Positions 28,914 through 39,224 of a stretch of DNA of 64,000 bases are shown here, in pieces. The notes below the pieces were generated by a model. That model was not told the DNA's origin, made no database searches, and saw nothing but the letters and a program-made list of their open reading frames with translations. Source of the DNA: Pseudomonas putida. GTDB taxonomy: Bacteria; Pseudomonadota; Gammaproteobacteria; Pseudomonadales; Pseudomonadaceae. The number at the start of each line of letters is the position of its first letter. Within the stretch, counting starts at the first letter, position 1. The DNA is taken from contig NZ_CP113097.1 of assembly GCF_026625125.1 (NCBI RefSeq), forward strand, positions 4,450,001-4,514,000. The letters run 5' to 3'. The position numbers and the translations under genes are program-made.

Positions 28914-30350
28914 ATGAATCTACTGCGCCCTACCCTGTTGACGCTGGCCTGCCTGATGGCCGTTCCCGGCCATGCTAGCGACCTGCCTTCACTGGGCGAC
29001 GCCAGTTCCGCGATCGTCTCGCCGCAGCAGGAGCACCAGCTCGGGCGTGCCTGGCTCAGCCTGCTGCGTGGCCAGGTCAACCAGCTGAACGACCCCCAGC
29101 TCAAGGACTACGTCGAAACCACCGTGTACCGCCTGGCCGAAACCAGCCAGCTGCAGGACCGGCGCCTGGAATTCATCCTCATCGACAGCCGCGAGCTGAA
29201 CGCCTTCGCCGCCCCGGGTGGTATCGTCGGGGTCAACGGCGGCCTGTTCCTCAACGCCCAGACCGAGGGCGAATACGCCTCGGTACTGGCTCACGAACTG
29301 GCGCACTTGTCGCAGCGCCACTTCGCCCGTGGCGTGGAGGCCCAACAACGCATGCAGCTGCCGATGATGGCGGCGCTGCTGGCCGGTATCGTCCTGGCGG
29401 CTGGGGGCGCCGGTGATGCCGGCATCGGCATGATTGCCGGCACTCAGGCAGCGGCGATCCAGGAGCAGCGGCGCTTTTCGCGGCAGAATGAGCAGGAAGC
29501 CGACCGGGTCGGTATCCAGAACCTGGAAAAGGCCGGTTACGACCCGCGCAACATGCCAACCATGTTCGAGCGCCTGGCGCGCCAGTACCGCTACGACGCC
29601 AAACCACCGGAATTCCTCCTGACTCACCCAGTCACCGAATCGCGTATCGCCGACACCCGCAACCGTGCCGAACAGGCCCCCAAGGGCGGCGTCGAGGACA
29701 GCCAGCGTTATCAGCTGATCCGCGCCCGCGTGGCCCTCATCTATGAAGGCACACCGGGCCTGGCCGCCAAACGCTTCCGCGCGCAGCTGGATGAAGATCC
29801 GAAGCTGGACGCTGCCCGCTATGGCCTGGCCCTGGCGCAGATCAAAGGCGGCCAGCTCAACGAAGCGCGTGAGAACCTGAAGCCACTGCTGGCCAAGGCG
29901 CCCAATGACATCACCTACAACCTGGCGCAGATCGACCTGGACATCACCAACAACCGCCTGGCCGATGCGCAGCAGCGGGCGGAGCGCATGCAAGGCCTGT
30001 ATCCGGGCAACTATCCGCTCAAGCAGGTGCGTGCCGACCTGCTGATCAAGCAGAACAAGCCCGCCGAGGCCGAAAAGGTGCTGAACGACCTGCTCAAGAA
30101 CCGCCCGGATGACCCGGATGTCTGGTACGAAATGGCCGAAGTGCGTGGCTTGGCGGGCAATACCATCGGCTTGCACCGGGCGCGGGCTGAGTACTTTACC
30201 CTGGTGGGGGACTTTGACCAGGCGATCCAGCAGCTGGATTACGCCAAGCGTCGTGCCGGCAGCAACTTCCCACTGGCATCACAGATCGACCAGCGCCAGC
30301 GCGAGATCATGGAGCAGCAACGCATGGTGCAGGAGATGATGGGGCGGTAA
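28914..30350 (+). CDS. bepA: Periplasmic M48 metalloprotease, BepA-like
   Basis: Beta-barrel assembly-enhancing protease: degrades misassembled LptD and BamA substrates or chaperones them in the periplasm. It has a signal peptide (MNLLRPTLLTLACLMAVPGH), the zinc motif HELAHLSQRH near residue 129, the third ligand in NEQEADRVG, and a TPR-rich C-terminal half from about residue 290. At 478 residues it is normal for the family. Convergent with nadA. Confidence 0.9.
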   Translation: MNLLRPTLLTLACLMAVPGHASDLPSLGDASSAIVSPQQEHQLGRAWLSLLRGQVNQLNDPQLKDYVETTVYRLAETSQLQDRRLEFILIDSRELNAFAAPGGIVGVNGGLFLNAQTEGEYASVLAHELAHLSQRHFARGVEAQQRMQLPMMAALLAGIVLAAGGAGDAGIGMIAGTQAAAIQEQRRFSRQNEQEADRVGIQNLEKAGYDPRNMPTMFERLARQYRYDAKPPEFLLTHPVTESRIADTRNRAEQAPKGGVEDSQRYQLIRARVALIYEGTPGLAAKRFRAQLDEDPKLDAARYGLALAQIKGGQLNEARENLKPLLAKAPNDITYNLAQIDLDITNNRLADAQQRAERMQGLYPGNYPLKQVRADLLIKQNKPAEAEKVLNDLLKNRPDDPDVWYEMAEVRGLAGNTIGLHRARAEYFTLVGDFDQAIQQLDYAKRRAGSNFPLASQIDQRQREIMEQQRMVQEMMGR

Positions 30351-30449
30351 GGGGCTGCTTTCGCAGCCCAATCGCCGGCAAGCCGGCTCCCACAGGGATC
30401 GCGCCAGCTTTTAGAAGTTGAGCAAGACAGTGGCTCCCCCAAGGGTCGG

Positions 30450-30480
30450 ATTGGTGTCCAACTTCTTGGGGGCAGTCCAT
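30450..30480. repeat. 31-bp element, right copy of a distant perfect inverted pair
   Basis: Exact reverse complement of 18558-18588. The neighbouring blocks match too: GCTTTTAGAA at 30408-30417 and a REP (AATCGCCGGCAAGCCGGCTC) at 30370-30389 correspond, in opposite order, to 18671-18720. The gap between bepA and nadA holds nothing else. Confidence 0.7.
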
Positions 30481-30504
30481 AGCAAGGGCGCCGGCGATTG
30501 AAGC

Positions 30505-31563
30505 TCAGGCGTTACCCGACAGCTTCAGCCGAGCCGCCTGGGTAAAGTCCAGCATGCGGTTCAAGGGTTTGATCGCTTTCGGCACCAGCGCCGGGTCGAC
30601 GAAGATTTCATTAGTCCCCTTGCGCAAGCACTCCAGCACCCGCTCCAGGGTATTCATGGCCATCCACGGGCAGTGCGCGCAGCTGCGGCAGGCCGCGCCG
30701 TTACCGGCGGTGGGGGCTTCGACGAATTCCTTGTCCGGGCACAGCTGCTGCATCTTGTAGAAGATGCCGCGGTCGGTGGCGACGATGAAGGTTTTGTTGG
30801 GCAGTGTCTGCGCCGCCTTGATCAGCTGGCTGGTGGAACCTACCGCATCGGCCAGCTCGATCACCGCCTCTGGCGACTCCGGGTGCACCAGGATCGCCGC
30901 ATCGGGGTACAGCGCTTTCATGTCTGCCAGCTGGCGCGACTTGAACTCTTCGTGGACGATGCAGGCACCGTCCCACAGCAGCATGTCGGCACCGGTCTGC
31001 TTCTGGATGTAACGGCCCAGGTGCTGGTCCGGGCCCCAGATGATGGTCTCGCCGTTGTCCATCAGGCTTTCGACGATTTCCAGCGCGCAGCTCGAGGTCA
31101 CGACCCAGTCGGCCCGCGCTTTGACGGCGGCAGAGGTGTTGGCATACACCACCACGGTGCGCTCGGGGTGCTGGTCGCAGAAGGCCGAGAACTCTTCGAC
31201 AGGGCAACCCAGGTCGAGCGAGCAAGTGGCTTCCAGGGTCGGCATCAGCACGCGCTTTTCCGGGGTGAGGATCTTCGCGGTCTCGCCCATGAAGCGCACA
31301 CCGGCGACGACCACCGTCTGGGCGGGGTGGTTCTTGCCGAAACGGGCCATTTCCAGCGAGTCGGACACGCAACCGCCAGTCTCTTCGGCGAGCGCCTGGA
31401 TAACCGGGTCACAGTAGTAATGGGCAACCAGCACGGCATTTTGCGCCTTGAGCTCGGCAGCAATGGCCGCACGGTATTCGGCCTCCTGCTCGGCTGTCAG
31501 CGGATTGGGCTGCTTGGCGTCGAGGTGGGCCTGAACCAACAGGCGTTCGGATATCTGGGTCAT
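30505..31563 (-). CDS. nadA: Quinolinate synthase
   Basis: [4Fe-4S] enzyme that condenses iminoaspartate and dihydroxyacetone phosphate to quinolinate in NAD synthesis, 352 residues. Cysteines likely to hold the cluster are in [22 protein letters not shown] and the C-terminal [22 protein letters not shown] and VHPESPE are family motifs. Monocistronic, convergent with bepA. Confidence 0.94.
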   Translation of the reverse strand: MTQISERLLVQAHLDAKQPNPLTAEQEAEYRAAIAAELKAQNAVLVAHYYCDPVIQALAEETGGCVSDSLEMARFGKNHPAQTVVVAGVRFMGETAKILTPEKRVLMPTLEATCSLDLGCPVEEFSAFCDQHPERTVVVYANTSAAVKARADWVVTSSCALEIVESLMDNGETIIWGPDQHLGRYIQKQTGADMLLWDGACIVHEEFKSRQLADMKALYPDAAILVHPESPEAVIELADAVGSTSQLIKAAQTLPNKTFIVATDRGIFYKMQQLCPDKEFVEAPTAGNGAACRSCAHCPWMAMNTLERVLECLRKGTNEIFVDPALVPKAIKPLNRMLDFTQAARLKLSGNA

Positions 31564-31749
31564 GATCGCTGGACCTGCAGGCGCGCATGCGCGTCAAATC
31601 GAGTGTATCACCCGGCCCTGACAGATCGGCTAAGGGCGCCGGACGGCAGGCAAGCCGCCACGGCCCTCTGCGGGCGCGGATTATTATCGGACGCCGAAGG
31701 CTACAGACAATCTGGGGATTTCTAAAGCGGTTTTTGTGTGGCCTGCACG

Positions 31750-31885
31750 GGCCTCATCGCCGGCAAGCCGGCTCCCACCGGCTAGTGCACGCCCCGGGCA
31801 TGCGCACACCAGTGGGGCCCGCTGAGCGACTACAGGCTCAAGGCCCGTGCGCACCAGTACAAGCCGGCTTGCCGGCGATGAGGCC
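31750..31885. repeat. Paired inverted REP elements (BIME-like)
   Basis: Two 24-bp REP sequences, GGCCTCATCGCCGGCAAGCC and onward (31750-31773) and its exact reverse complement (31862-31885), face each other in the 339-bp gap between nadA and the DUF945 gene. REP pairs of this sort are scattered through P. putida genomes. The rest of the gap shows nothing else I recognise. Confidence 0.75.
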
Positions 31886-31902
31886 GGTACAGGCTCAATC
31901 GA

Positions 31903-33411
31903 TCAGCCCTGCGGCTGCATCGCCGCAAAGTGCGCCGCGAGGATCATGGCGAATTCTTCAACGGTCATCTTCTTGCCATTGAAGTCGACCATGCCATCGA
32001 CGTAATGCAGGCTAGCCACCACGTCATTGCCCTGCACGGTGGCCATGCCGCTCTGCAGCGCCATCAGGCCGACCATCTCACCCGCCTGGCTGGATTGCAT
32101 GGCAATCGCCTGGGCATCGGTCTGCCCTTGCAGCAACGCCTGCAAGGTCGCCAGGTCACCTATCATCGGTTTGGACAGCGACAGCTTGCTCTTCACCTGA
32201 GTGATCAACTGCTTGCTCAACTGGTCAGGCGGCAGGTCGAAAGAGGTGGGGCTGGCGAAATCCATCGCCAGGTTGAACCGGCTCTCACCGTTGGCTGTCT
32301 TGAACGAGAGATTCTCCACCGCCACCTGCGGCTTGGATGCCAACAGCTGCTTCAAGTCGCCCTGAAAAGCCGCCTTCTCCTGTTCATCCATCTGGATCTG
32401 CGGGATAGGCTGCCCTGCAGCGGCAGCCTGCTCGAACTCCGGCAGGTGGGCCTGATACCACTGCGACAGCGACTGGAAGGCCGGAGCGTTGAGCGACTTG
32501 ATGCTGACCGCCATCTGCCCGCTGCCGACTGCTCGGCCATCCCAATTGATGTCCGCGACCTTGTAATCCACACGACCACCGACGGTGTCGGGGCCATCGA
32601 GGTTCTGCACGGCGTGCTGCTCCAGGCCTTTGAGCAGCAGGACCTGCTGCTTGGGCCCCAGCGTCACCTTGGCTTCGGCCAGCAACACATCGACGTTACC
32701 GACATAGATCGCATCATGCTGGGTGGCGGCCAGTTCACCGCCGATTTTCAGCCCCTTGAGCTCGAACGTGGCCGGTGGGTGATCCTCCCCAACCATCTTC
32801 ATTTCGAAACGATCGGCAGCGCCATGGAATTTCGAGGCTTTACCTTCACTGTCGCCACTGACCTGCAACTGCATACCTGAAAAATCGAGGCTAGTGCCGT
32901 TGTCTTCGGCCAGCTTGACCGGCGCCAGGAGGATGCTGCCATCGACACTGCCGTCAAAGCCCAGGCTGGTTCGCGAGCTGACCGGGGCCTTGTCGCCGGC
33001 GGCGGCGAACCAAGGCGCGGTGAAGTCGTCCTTGTCCAGCGAACTGTTGCTGGCTGCCAGCACCGGTATCAGTTTGAAGGCTTTAACCCGCGACCAAGGG
33101 AAAGGGCCGTGCTCGATATGGTCGGTGACACCCACCTCGAAACTGACCGGCTCACCGTCAGACAGGCGAATGTCGCGGACCTTGAGGCGGTAGTGCGCGG
33201 TACTGGTGAAAAGGTGCTGCTCAAGCGAGGCCACTTCGATGGTCATGCTGCCGCCAACCCCGACAAGGGCCTTCTTCAGCTGAGCATTACTCTGGTTGAC
33301 GGTGCGCTCCAGCTGCGCAGGCAGCTGCTTGCCGGTGTACCAGGCGCCGGCTGTGGTGACGACGGCAATGGCGATGGCCAGGCCGGAAAGGATGCCTACT
33401 GATTTCTTCAT
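31903..33411 (-). CDS. YdgA family protein (DUF945)
   Basis: A 502-residue envelope protein with an N-terminal hydrophobic segment (SVGILSGLAIAIAVVTTAGA, residues 4-23) that acts as a signal anchor. The rest is periplasmic and matches DUF945/YdgA by the QLERTVNQSNAQL start and repeats of beta-strand-rich sequence. The function is unknown. It is alone on the minus strand with a 547-bp gap to the divergent puuP gene. Confidence 0.85.
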   Translation of the reverse strand: MKKSVGILSGLAIAIAVVTTAGAWYTGKQLPAQLERTVNQSNAQLKKALVGVGGSMTIEVASLEQHLFTSTAHYRLKVRDIRLSDGEPVSFEVGVTDHIEHGPFPWSRVKAFKLIPVLAASNSSLDKDDFTAPWFAAAGDKAPVSSRTSLGFDGSVDGSILLAPVKLAEDNGTSLDFSGMQLQVSGDSEGKASKFHGAADRFEMKMVGEDHPPATFELKGLKIGGELAATQHDAIYVGNVDVLLAEAKVTLGPKQQVLLLKGLEQHAVQNLDGPDTVGGRVDYKVADINWDGRAVGSGQMAVSIKSLNAPAFQSLSQWYQAHLPEFEQAAAAGQPIPQIQMDEQEKAAFQGDLKQLLASKPQVAVENLSFKTANGESRFNLAMDFASPTSFDLPPDQLSKQLITQVKSKLSLSKPMIGDLATLQALLQGQTDAQAIAMQSSQAGEMVGLMALQSGMATVQGNDVVASLHYVDGMVDFNGKKMTVEEFAMILAAHFAAMQPQG

Positions 33412-33958
33412 GAATAGAACCGATTGATGTCCATATGGGCGTGTTCACAGCCAGGAGCTGCGCGGGAGCAGAATAGTATCACTCCTACTCCTGGCCCGAG
33501 GGTCCCACGCGGACGCAATGGGCAATCGCGACCTGCCTGACGCACGCTTGGGAATCTTCCTATTCGTTAAATTTTACGAACATCCGCATCGATCATAACC
33601 GCAAAAAAGCGCGCAAAAACCGAACATTTAGGCCAATAAATCGATAATTATTTCAATCTAGCAACATCTTGTCATGTTTAACTTGACACCAACCTACCCA
33701 TCGTTTTTTATTTTCACCACCTTGCCCAGCGCCACTCCACGAAGAAGAACAGACGCGCCGTCATGATGCCTCACCGCCCCTGCCCGCACGCTCCACCTTC
33801 CTAGACCAGGCACTGCCAGCTCGACCCCGGCGCATCGCCTGCGTCTACCTCTGCTCCAACAATAAAGGTGAACAACATGGAGCCCACCCGCTCGCCATTG
33901 CCGCATGCGCACTACAACTCGCCCGCCGTTCACGCCCAGCCGAAGGAGCCATGCCAGT
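33412..33958 (+). promoter_or_regulatory. Long divergent intergenic region with candidate puuP promoter
   Basis: A 547-bp gap with an AT-rich centre (33556-33715). A near-consensus -35 TTGACA (33683-33688) stands 17 bp before TTTTAT (33706-33711), pointing to puuP with a leader of about 240 nt. A near-palindrome TTCGTTAAATTTTACGAA (33563-33580) lies upstream. No coding region or structured RNA was recognised. Confidence 0.4.
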
Positions 33959-35311
33959 ATGCAGCCTGACCACAGCGCCGCCGGCAACGGCCAACTGCGT
34001 AAAACCTTGCGCCTCTGGCACGTGATCATCATCGGCCTGGCTTACCTGACACCGATGACCGTGTTCGACACTTTCGGCATCGTCTCAGGGATTACCGCAG
34101 GGCACGTGCCCAGTGCCTACATCCTGGCGCTGGCCGGCATCCTGTTCACCGCCGTGAGCTATGGCACCCTGGTGCGCCGCTTCCCGCAATCGGGGTCGGC
34201 CTACACCTACACACAGCGCGCCATCAACCCGCATGTGGGCTTTCTGGTCGGCTGGTCGTCGCTGCTCGACTACCTGCTGCTGCCGATGGTCAATGCCTTG
34301 CTGGCCAAGCTCTACCTGTCGGCCATGTTCCCCGAAGTGCCGGAGTGGATCTGGGTAGCGGGCTTCGTCACCCTGATCAGCCTGATCAACATGCGCAGCG
34401 TCAACCTGGTGGCACACTTCAACCTGCTGTTCGTGGCCGTGCAGGTCGCGATCATCGCCGTATTCATCTACCTGTGCGTGCGTGGCCTGGACCAGGGTGA
34501 AGGCCTGGGGACCGCGTGGAGCCTGCTGCCGTTCGCCGACAGCCAGACCCAGTTCAGCGCCCTGGCGGCCGGTGCGACCATCCTGTGCTTCTCGTTCCTG
34601 GGCTTCGACGCCGTGACATGCCTGTCCGAGGAAACCCGCGACCCGGCCAAGACCATCCCACGGGCGATCTTCCTGACTGCACTGATCGGCGGCCTGGTGT
34701 TCATCACCGTGTCGTACTTCATCCAGGCCTACTTCCCGACCATGGCACGCTTCCATGACCAGGAAGCTGCGCTGCCAGAAATCGCCCTCTACGTGGGTGG
34801 CAAGCTGTTCCAGTCGATCTTCATCGCCTGCACGGTGATCAACACCATCGCCTCGGGCCTGGCTTCGCAGACCAGCGTCTCGCGCCTGTTGTACGTGATG
34901 GGGCGTGACAAGGTGATCCCGGCCGGCATCTTCGCTCGCCTGCACCCGCGCTACAAAACACCGGTGCTGAACATAGCCGTGGTCGGCCTGATATCGCTGT
35001 CGGCGATCTTCTTCGACCTGGTTACCGCCACCTCGATCATCAACTTCGGGGCGCTGGTGGCGTTCAGCTTCGTCAACCTATCGGTGATCAACCACTGCTA
35101 TCTGCGTGAAGGCAATCGCCGGGGGCTGGCGAACAAGCTCAGGTACCTGGTACTGCCGACCATCGGTTTCTGCATCATCGTGTCGCTGTGGCTGGACCTC
35201 AACGAACACTCGTTGATGTTCGGCGGGGTATGGGCGCTTCTTGGCCTGGTGTATCTGGCCTGGCTGACCAAGGCCTTCACTGCCGCCCCGCCGAACTACG
35301 TTGCCGAATGA
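33959..35311 (+). CDS. puuP: Putrescine importer of the APC family (PuuP-like)
   Basis: Inner-membrane proton symporter, 450 residues and 12 hydrophobic helices, closely similar to E. coli PuuP as remembered: [16 protein letters not shown] in the first helix, [17 protein letters not shown], and RLLYVMGRD. Putrescine is the expected substrate. The ATG at 33959 has GAAGGAG ten bases upstream. The next gene, 66 bp downstream, is a polyamine-type chemoreceptor, so uptake and taxis for the same compound are encoded side by side. Confidence 0.85.
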   Translation: MQPDHSAAGNGQLRKTLRLWHVIIIGLAYLTPMTVFDTFGIVSGITAGHVPSAYILALAGILFTAVSYGTLVRRFPQSGSAYTYTQRAINPHVGFLVGWSSLLDYLLLPMVNALLAKLYLSAMFPEVPEWIWVAGFVTLISLINMRSVNLVAHFNLLFVAVQVAIIAVFIYLCVRGLDQGEGLGTAWSLLPFADSQTQFSALAAGATILCFSFLGFDAVTCLSEETRDPAKTIPRAIFLTALIGGLVFITVSYFIQAYFPTMARFHDQEAALPEIALYVGGKLFQSIFIACTVINTIASGLASQTSVSRLLYVMGRDKVIPAGIFARLHPRYKTPVLNIAVVGLISLSAIFFDLVTATSIINFGALVAFSFVNLSVINHCYLREGNRRGLANKLRYLVLPTIGFCIIVSLWLDLNEHSLMFGGVWALLGLVYLAWLTKAFTAAPPNYVAE

Positions 35312-35377
35312 CACTTGCCATCTCCACCGCCCGCGCCTGAACGCGGGCGTTGTCCTTGCTCGAAAAGGAACGTTCTC

Positions 35378-37444
35378 ATGCCGCTGCGTCGCCTTTCCAT
35401 CCAGTGGAAGATCACCTTGCTTGCCGGCCTGTGCCTGCTGGCCATCGTCGCACTGCTGGTGGCCACCTCGCTGACCCAGGCGCAGCGCAGTGCAGCCCTG
35501 GTCAGCCAAGCCAACAGTGAAATGCTCGACCACAGCGCACGCCTGCGCCTGCAGGCCCAAGGCGAGACCCAGACCCTGCGCATTCAGCGCTACTTCATGG
35601 ACGCCTACCAGTACGCCAACGGCTTTGCCCGCCTGGTGCAGGTGCTCAAAGCCCACGGCGCTAGCGACCTGCGCGCCGAATTGACGCGCCAGGCGCGCAC
35701 CGCGCTGGCTGGCAACCCGGACGTGATCGGGCTTTATGTGGTGTTCCAGCCCAACGGGCTGGACCACCAGGACAGCCAGTTCGTCGCCCAAGACGCGGTG
35801 GGCAGCAACGACAGCGGGCGATTTTCGCTGTACTGGTCGCAACCGAGCCCCGGCACCCTTGAGCAGGAGGCGATGCCTGAAGCGATGCTGGCCGACAGCA
35901 CGATCGGCGCCAACGGCGTAGCACAGAACCGCTGGCTGACCTGCCCGCAGGATACGGCCAAAGCCTGTGTCGTCGAGCCCTACCTCGATGAGGTCAATGG
36001 CCGCCAGGTATTGATGACGAGTATCGCCCTGCCCCTGCTGGAAGGCGGCAAGGTAGTGGGCGTGGTGGGCCTGGACATCGGCCTGGACAACCTGCAGCAG
36101 CTGAGCCTGGCGGGCCGCCAAGAGTTGTTCGATGGCCAGGGCCAGGTGAGCATCGTCAGCGATACCGGCTTGCTGGCTGGCCACAGCCGCGACGCCGGCA
36201 AGCTGGGCAAACCGCTGGACAACGACGTGGCGCAGGGAGTACTTCGCGTCGGTCGCCCGTTCGCGCCAATCCCGGGCGCCGCCCCCTGGCAGGTGCTGCT
36301 GGAACTGCCCGAAGCCGTGTTGCAAGCCCCTGCCGTCGCTCTCAACCACAGGCTGAGCGAACACAACCAAAGCGCCAATCTGACCAGCCTGTTGATCGGC
36401 CTGGGTGCCGCGATCGTCGGCTTGTTGCTGGTCTGGCTGACGGCACGCGGTGTGACCCGGCCGATTCTGGCCGTAGCGGCACGCCTGGAGGATATCGCCA
36501 GCGGTGAGGGCGACCTGACTCGGCGCCTGGACTACGCGCGCCAGGACGAACTGGGCCTGTTGAGCGGCTGGTTCAACCGTTTCCTCGACAAACTGCAACC
36601 TGTGATTGCCCAAGTCAAAGGCTCGCTGCTCGAAGCCCGCGGCACCGCCGACCAGTCTGCGGCCATCGCCAGCCAGACCAGCAGTGGCATGCAGCAGCAG
36701 CAACGCGAGATCGAGCAAGTGGCAACCGCCGCCAACGAGATGAGCGCAACGGCCCAGGATGTCGCCCACAATGCAGCGCAAGCAGCCCAGGCCGCACGTG
36801 GCGCCGACCAGGCGAGCCGCGAAGGCTTGGAACTGATCGCCAGCACCCGCCAGACGATTGACAACCTGGCAAGCGGGATGGATGCCGCCATGGGCGAGGC
36901 GCGCGCACTGGAGCAGCGCAGCGAGCAGATCGGTTCGGTACTGGAGGTGATCCGCGCCATTGCAGAGCAGACCAACCTATTGGCCCTCAACGCCGCCATC
37001 GAAGCGGCCCGCGCTGGCGAGGCCGGGCGGGGTTTTGCCGTGGTGGCCGACGAGGTGCGTAGCCTGGCGCAGCGCACCCAGGTATCGGTAGAGGAAATCC
37101 GCCAGGTCATCGAGGGCCTGCAGCAAGGCACTCAGGATGTGGTCGGCGCCATGCACGATGGCCAGAAACAGGCGCAGGCCAGCGCCTTGCAAATGGAACA
37201 GGCACTGCCGACGCTGCAGCGCATAGGTGAAGCCGTGGCGGTGATCAGCGACATGAACCTGCAGATCGCTTCAGCCGCCGAAGAACAAAGCGCGGTGGCC
37301 GAGGAAGTGAACCGTAACGTGGCCGGCATCCGCGACGTGACTGAATCGCTCTCGGGCCAGGCTGACGAATCGGCGCGCATCAGCCAAGCGCTGAACCGCC
37401 TGGCCAATCAGCAGCAGGCGTTGATGGAGCAGTTTCGCGTCTAG
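35378..37444 (+). CDS. mcpU: Methyl-accepting chemotaxis protein, McpU-like polyamine chemoreceptor
   Basis: A 688-residue chemoreceptor: first membrane helix at about residues 10-33, periplasmic double-Cache sensor to about residue 335, second helix near 350-370, HAMP, then the signalling domain with the conserved hairpin tip [19 protein letters not shown]. Its sequence and its position beside puuP match McpU of P. putida KT2440, which senses putrescine and other polyamines. The start has AAAAGGAA before it. The last 280 bases are the left end of a 538-bp tandem duplication; the gene itself is intact. Confidence 0.9.
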   Translation: MPLRRLSIQWKITLLAGLCLLAIVALLVATSLTQAQRSAALVSQANSEMLDHSARLRLQAQGETQTLRIQRYFMDAYQYANGFARLVQVLKAHGASDLRAELTRQARTALAGNPDVIGLYVVFQPNGLDHQDSQFVAQDAVGSNDSGRFSLYWSQPSPGTLEQEAMPEAMLADSTIGANGVAQNRWLTCPQDTAKACVVEPYLDEVNGRQVLMTSIALPLLEGGKVVGVVGLDIGLDNLQQLSLAGRQELFDGQGQVSIVSDTGLLAGHSRDAGKLGKPLDNDVAQGVLRVGRPFAPIPGAAPWQVLLELPEAVLQAPAVALNHRLSEHNQSANLTSLLIGLGAAIVGLLLVWLTARGVTRPILAVAARLEDIASGEGDLTRRLDYARQDELGLLSGWFNRFLDKLQPVIAQVKGSLLEARGTADQSAAIASQTSSGMQQQQREIEQVATAANEMSATAQDVAHNAAQAAQAARGADQASREGLELIASTRQTIDNLASGMDAAMGEARALEQRSEQIGSVLEVIRAIAEQTNLLALNAAIEAARAGEAGRGFAVVADEVRSLAQRTQVSVEEIRQVIEGLQQGTQDVVGAMHDGQKQAQASALQMEQALPTLQRIGEAVAVISDMNLQIASAAEEQSAVAEEVNRNVAGIRDVTESLSGQADESARISQALNRLANQQQALMEQFRV

Positions 37445-38240
37445 TCTGTACGGGCTCCATCACCGGCTCGCCGGCAATGGAGCCCGCCCAGGCAACCCAC
37501 CTTTTGAATGAGTTTCACCCATGGAAACACCCAACAGATCCGCCTTCTTCGACATCACCAGCGAACAGGGCCTGCTACGCACCTCGATCGCCGTCACCCT
37601 GTTCATCGCCACAATCGGCATCGCTTTCGGCCTGGCTTCCGGTTCGTTCTCGATCATTTTCGACGGTGTCTACTCGCTGGCCGACGCTGGCATGAGCGGC
37701 CTGAAACAGGCGCAGGCCAGCGCCTTGCAAATGGAACAGGCACTGCCGACGCTGCAGCGCATAGGTGAAGCCGTGGCGGTGATCAGCGACATGAACCTGC
37801 AGATCGCTTCAGCCGCCGAAGAACAAAGCGCGGTGGCCGAGGAAGTGAACCGTAACGTGGCCGGCATCCGCGACGTGACTGAATCGCTCTCGGGCCAGGC
37901 TGACGAATCGGCGCGCATCAGCCAAGCGCTGAACCGCCTGGCCAATCAGCAGCAGGCGTTGATGGAGCAGTTTCGCGTCTAGTCTGTACGGGCTCCATCA
38001 CCGGCTCGCCGGCAATGGAGCCCGCCCAGGCAACCCACCTTTTGAATGAGTTTCACCCATGGAAACACCCAACAGATCCGCCTTCTTCGACATCACCAGC
38101 GAACAGGGCCTGCTACGCACCTCGATCGCCGTCACCCTGTTCATCGCCACAATCGGCATCGCTTTCGGCCTGGCTTCCGGTTCGTTCTCGATCATTTTCG
38201 ACGGTGTCTACTCGCTGGCCGACGCTGGCATGAGCGGCCT
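37165..38240 (+). repeat. Perfect 538-bp tandem duplication
   Basis: Unit 1 is 37165-37702, unit 2 is 37703-38240, and I find no difference between them. Each contains the 3' end of mcpU, the 75-bp gap with a hairpin (GGGCTCCAT/ATGGAGCCC arms), and the first 182 bases of the cation-efflux gene. The junction shows only one base of shared sequence (G). Confidence 0.95.
37521..37982 (+). CDS. Chimeric ORF: cation-efflux N terminus fused to McpU C terminus
   Basis: A 153-residue open frame made by the tandem duplication. Residues 1-61 are identical to the start of the CDF exporter at 38059 (first membrane helix and part of the second); the fusion at 37702/37703 is in frame with the last 92 residues of McpU, the signalling-domain return helix ([20 protein letters not shown]). 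It keeps the exporter's start and upstream region and the mcpU stop. Whether it is expressed or stable is unknown; it lacks both a full transporter and the hairpin tip. Confidence 0.6.
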   Translation: METPNRSAFFDITSEQGLLRTSIAVTLFIATIGIAFGLASGSFSIIFDGVYSLADAGMSGLKQAQASALQMEQALPTLQRIGEAVAVISDMNLQIASAAEEQSAVAEEVNRNVAGIRDVTESLSGQADESARISQALNRLANQQQALMEQFRV

Positions 38241-39018
38241 GTCGCTGGTGGTGGTGAAGCTGATCACTTCCCATGCCACCAGCCGGCACGTGTCACGCAA
38301 GCTGCGCGAACGCTTCACCATGGGTTTCTGGCACCTGGAACCGATGGTGCTGGCGCTCAATGGCGTCCTGCTCAGCGGTGTGGCGCTGTACGCCCTGATC
38401 AATGCCGTCAGCAGCCTGCTCGAAGGCGGCCGCCACCTGGAGTTCGGCATCGCCATGGTTTATGCGGCGCTGACCGTGATCGCCTGCGCGACCATCGCTG
38501 CGGTCGAAGCCCGGGCCAACCGCCAGTTGGACTCGGATTTCGTGCGTATGGACGTCAAGGGTTGGGTAATGTCGGCCAGCATCACCGCAGCGTTGCTCGT
38601 CGCCTTCTGCTTCGGCTTTGCCGTGCAGGGCACGCAGTGGGCGTGGGTATCGCCGTACATCGACCCGGCGGTGCTCGCGCTGGTGTGCCTGGTCATCATT
38701 CCCTTGCCGTTGTCGGTGGTGCGCCAGGCCATGGCGGACATCTTCCTGGTCACGCCTGGCGACCTGATGCTGCACGTGGATGAGGTGGCCCGTGCGTTTG
38801 TCGCACGCCACGGCCTGGAATCCTATCGGGCGTATGTGGCCAAGGTTGGCCGCTCTCGGGAGATCGAACTGTATTTCATCGTGCCCAAGCACCTTCCAGC
38901 CAAAAGCATCGAAGCGTGGGATGCGCTGCGCTGTGAAGTCGGCGATGCGCTGGGTGGTGAGGGGCCGGACCGCTGGTTGACGGTCGTATTTACCGCAGAC
39001 CCTGAGTGGGCTGAATAA
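38059..39018 (+). CDS. Cation diffusion facilitator family transporter
   Basis: A 319-residue inner-membrane metal-proton antiporter of the CDF family with six predicted helices and a C-terminal cytoplasmic domain. The [13 protein letters not shown] segment in helix 2 corresponds to the metal-site motif, and a matching VRMDVKGWVMSA lies in helix 5. The first 182 bases fall in the second unit of the tandem duplication and supply an intact start. The metal cannot be predicted. The gene sits after mcpU and is the last core gene before the accessory block. Confidence 0.85.
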   Translation: METPNRSAFFDITSEQGLLRTSIAVTLFIATIGIAFGLASGSFSIIFDGVYSLADAGMSGLSLVVVKLITSHATSRHVSRKLRERFTMGFWHLEPMVLALNGVLLSGVALYALINAVSSLLEGGRHLEFGIAMVYAALTVIACATIAAVEARANRQLDSDFVRMDVKGWVMSASITAALLVAFCFGFAVQGTQWAWVSPYIDPAVLALVCLVIIPLPLSVVRQAMADIFLVTPGDLMLHVDEVARAFVARHGLESYRAYVAKVGRSREIELYFIVPKHLPAKSIEAWDALRCEVGDALGGEGPDRWLTVVFTADPEWAE

Positions 39019-39224
39019 GGCGGGCCAACAGCACGGGGGTGCCGCTTGGCGCTGATCTGCAGGTGCCCTGCTTGGTGATACCCCTACCGCTAGTCGGATA
39101 TTTCTGAGCGTTCTGAAGCAACGGCTAGCCTCCAGCCTAGCGTCAGGGATAACGCTGAACATTCGGTCCATGAAGGGCCAGTACGCCTCGTCGTCCCGAC
39201 GCTTTATCTGCTGAGGAGACGATA

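Noticed and set aside
18558-30480. Composite transposon bounded by the 31-bp inverted pair
   Set aside because: No transposase anywhere between and the enclosed genes are core genes; insertion of small elements is more likely.
35078-36781. 567-codon antisense frame over mcpU and the end of puuP
   Set aside because: Long antisense frames follow from GC-rich third positions; the sense genes have clear domains. The same applies to those over mqo (20399-21943), the permease (12209-13684) and the molybdo-oxidoreductase (5591-7240).
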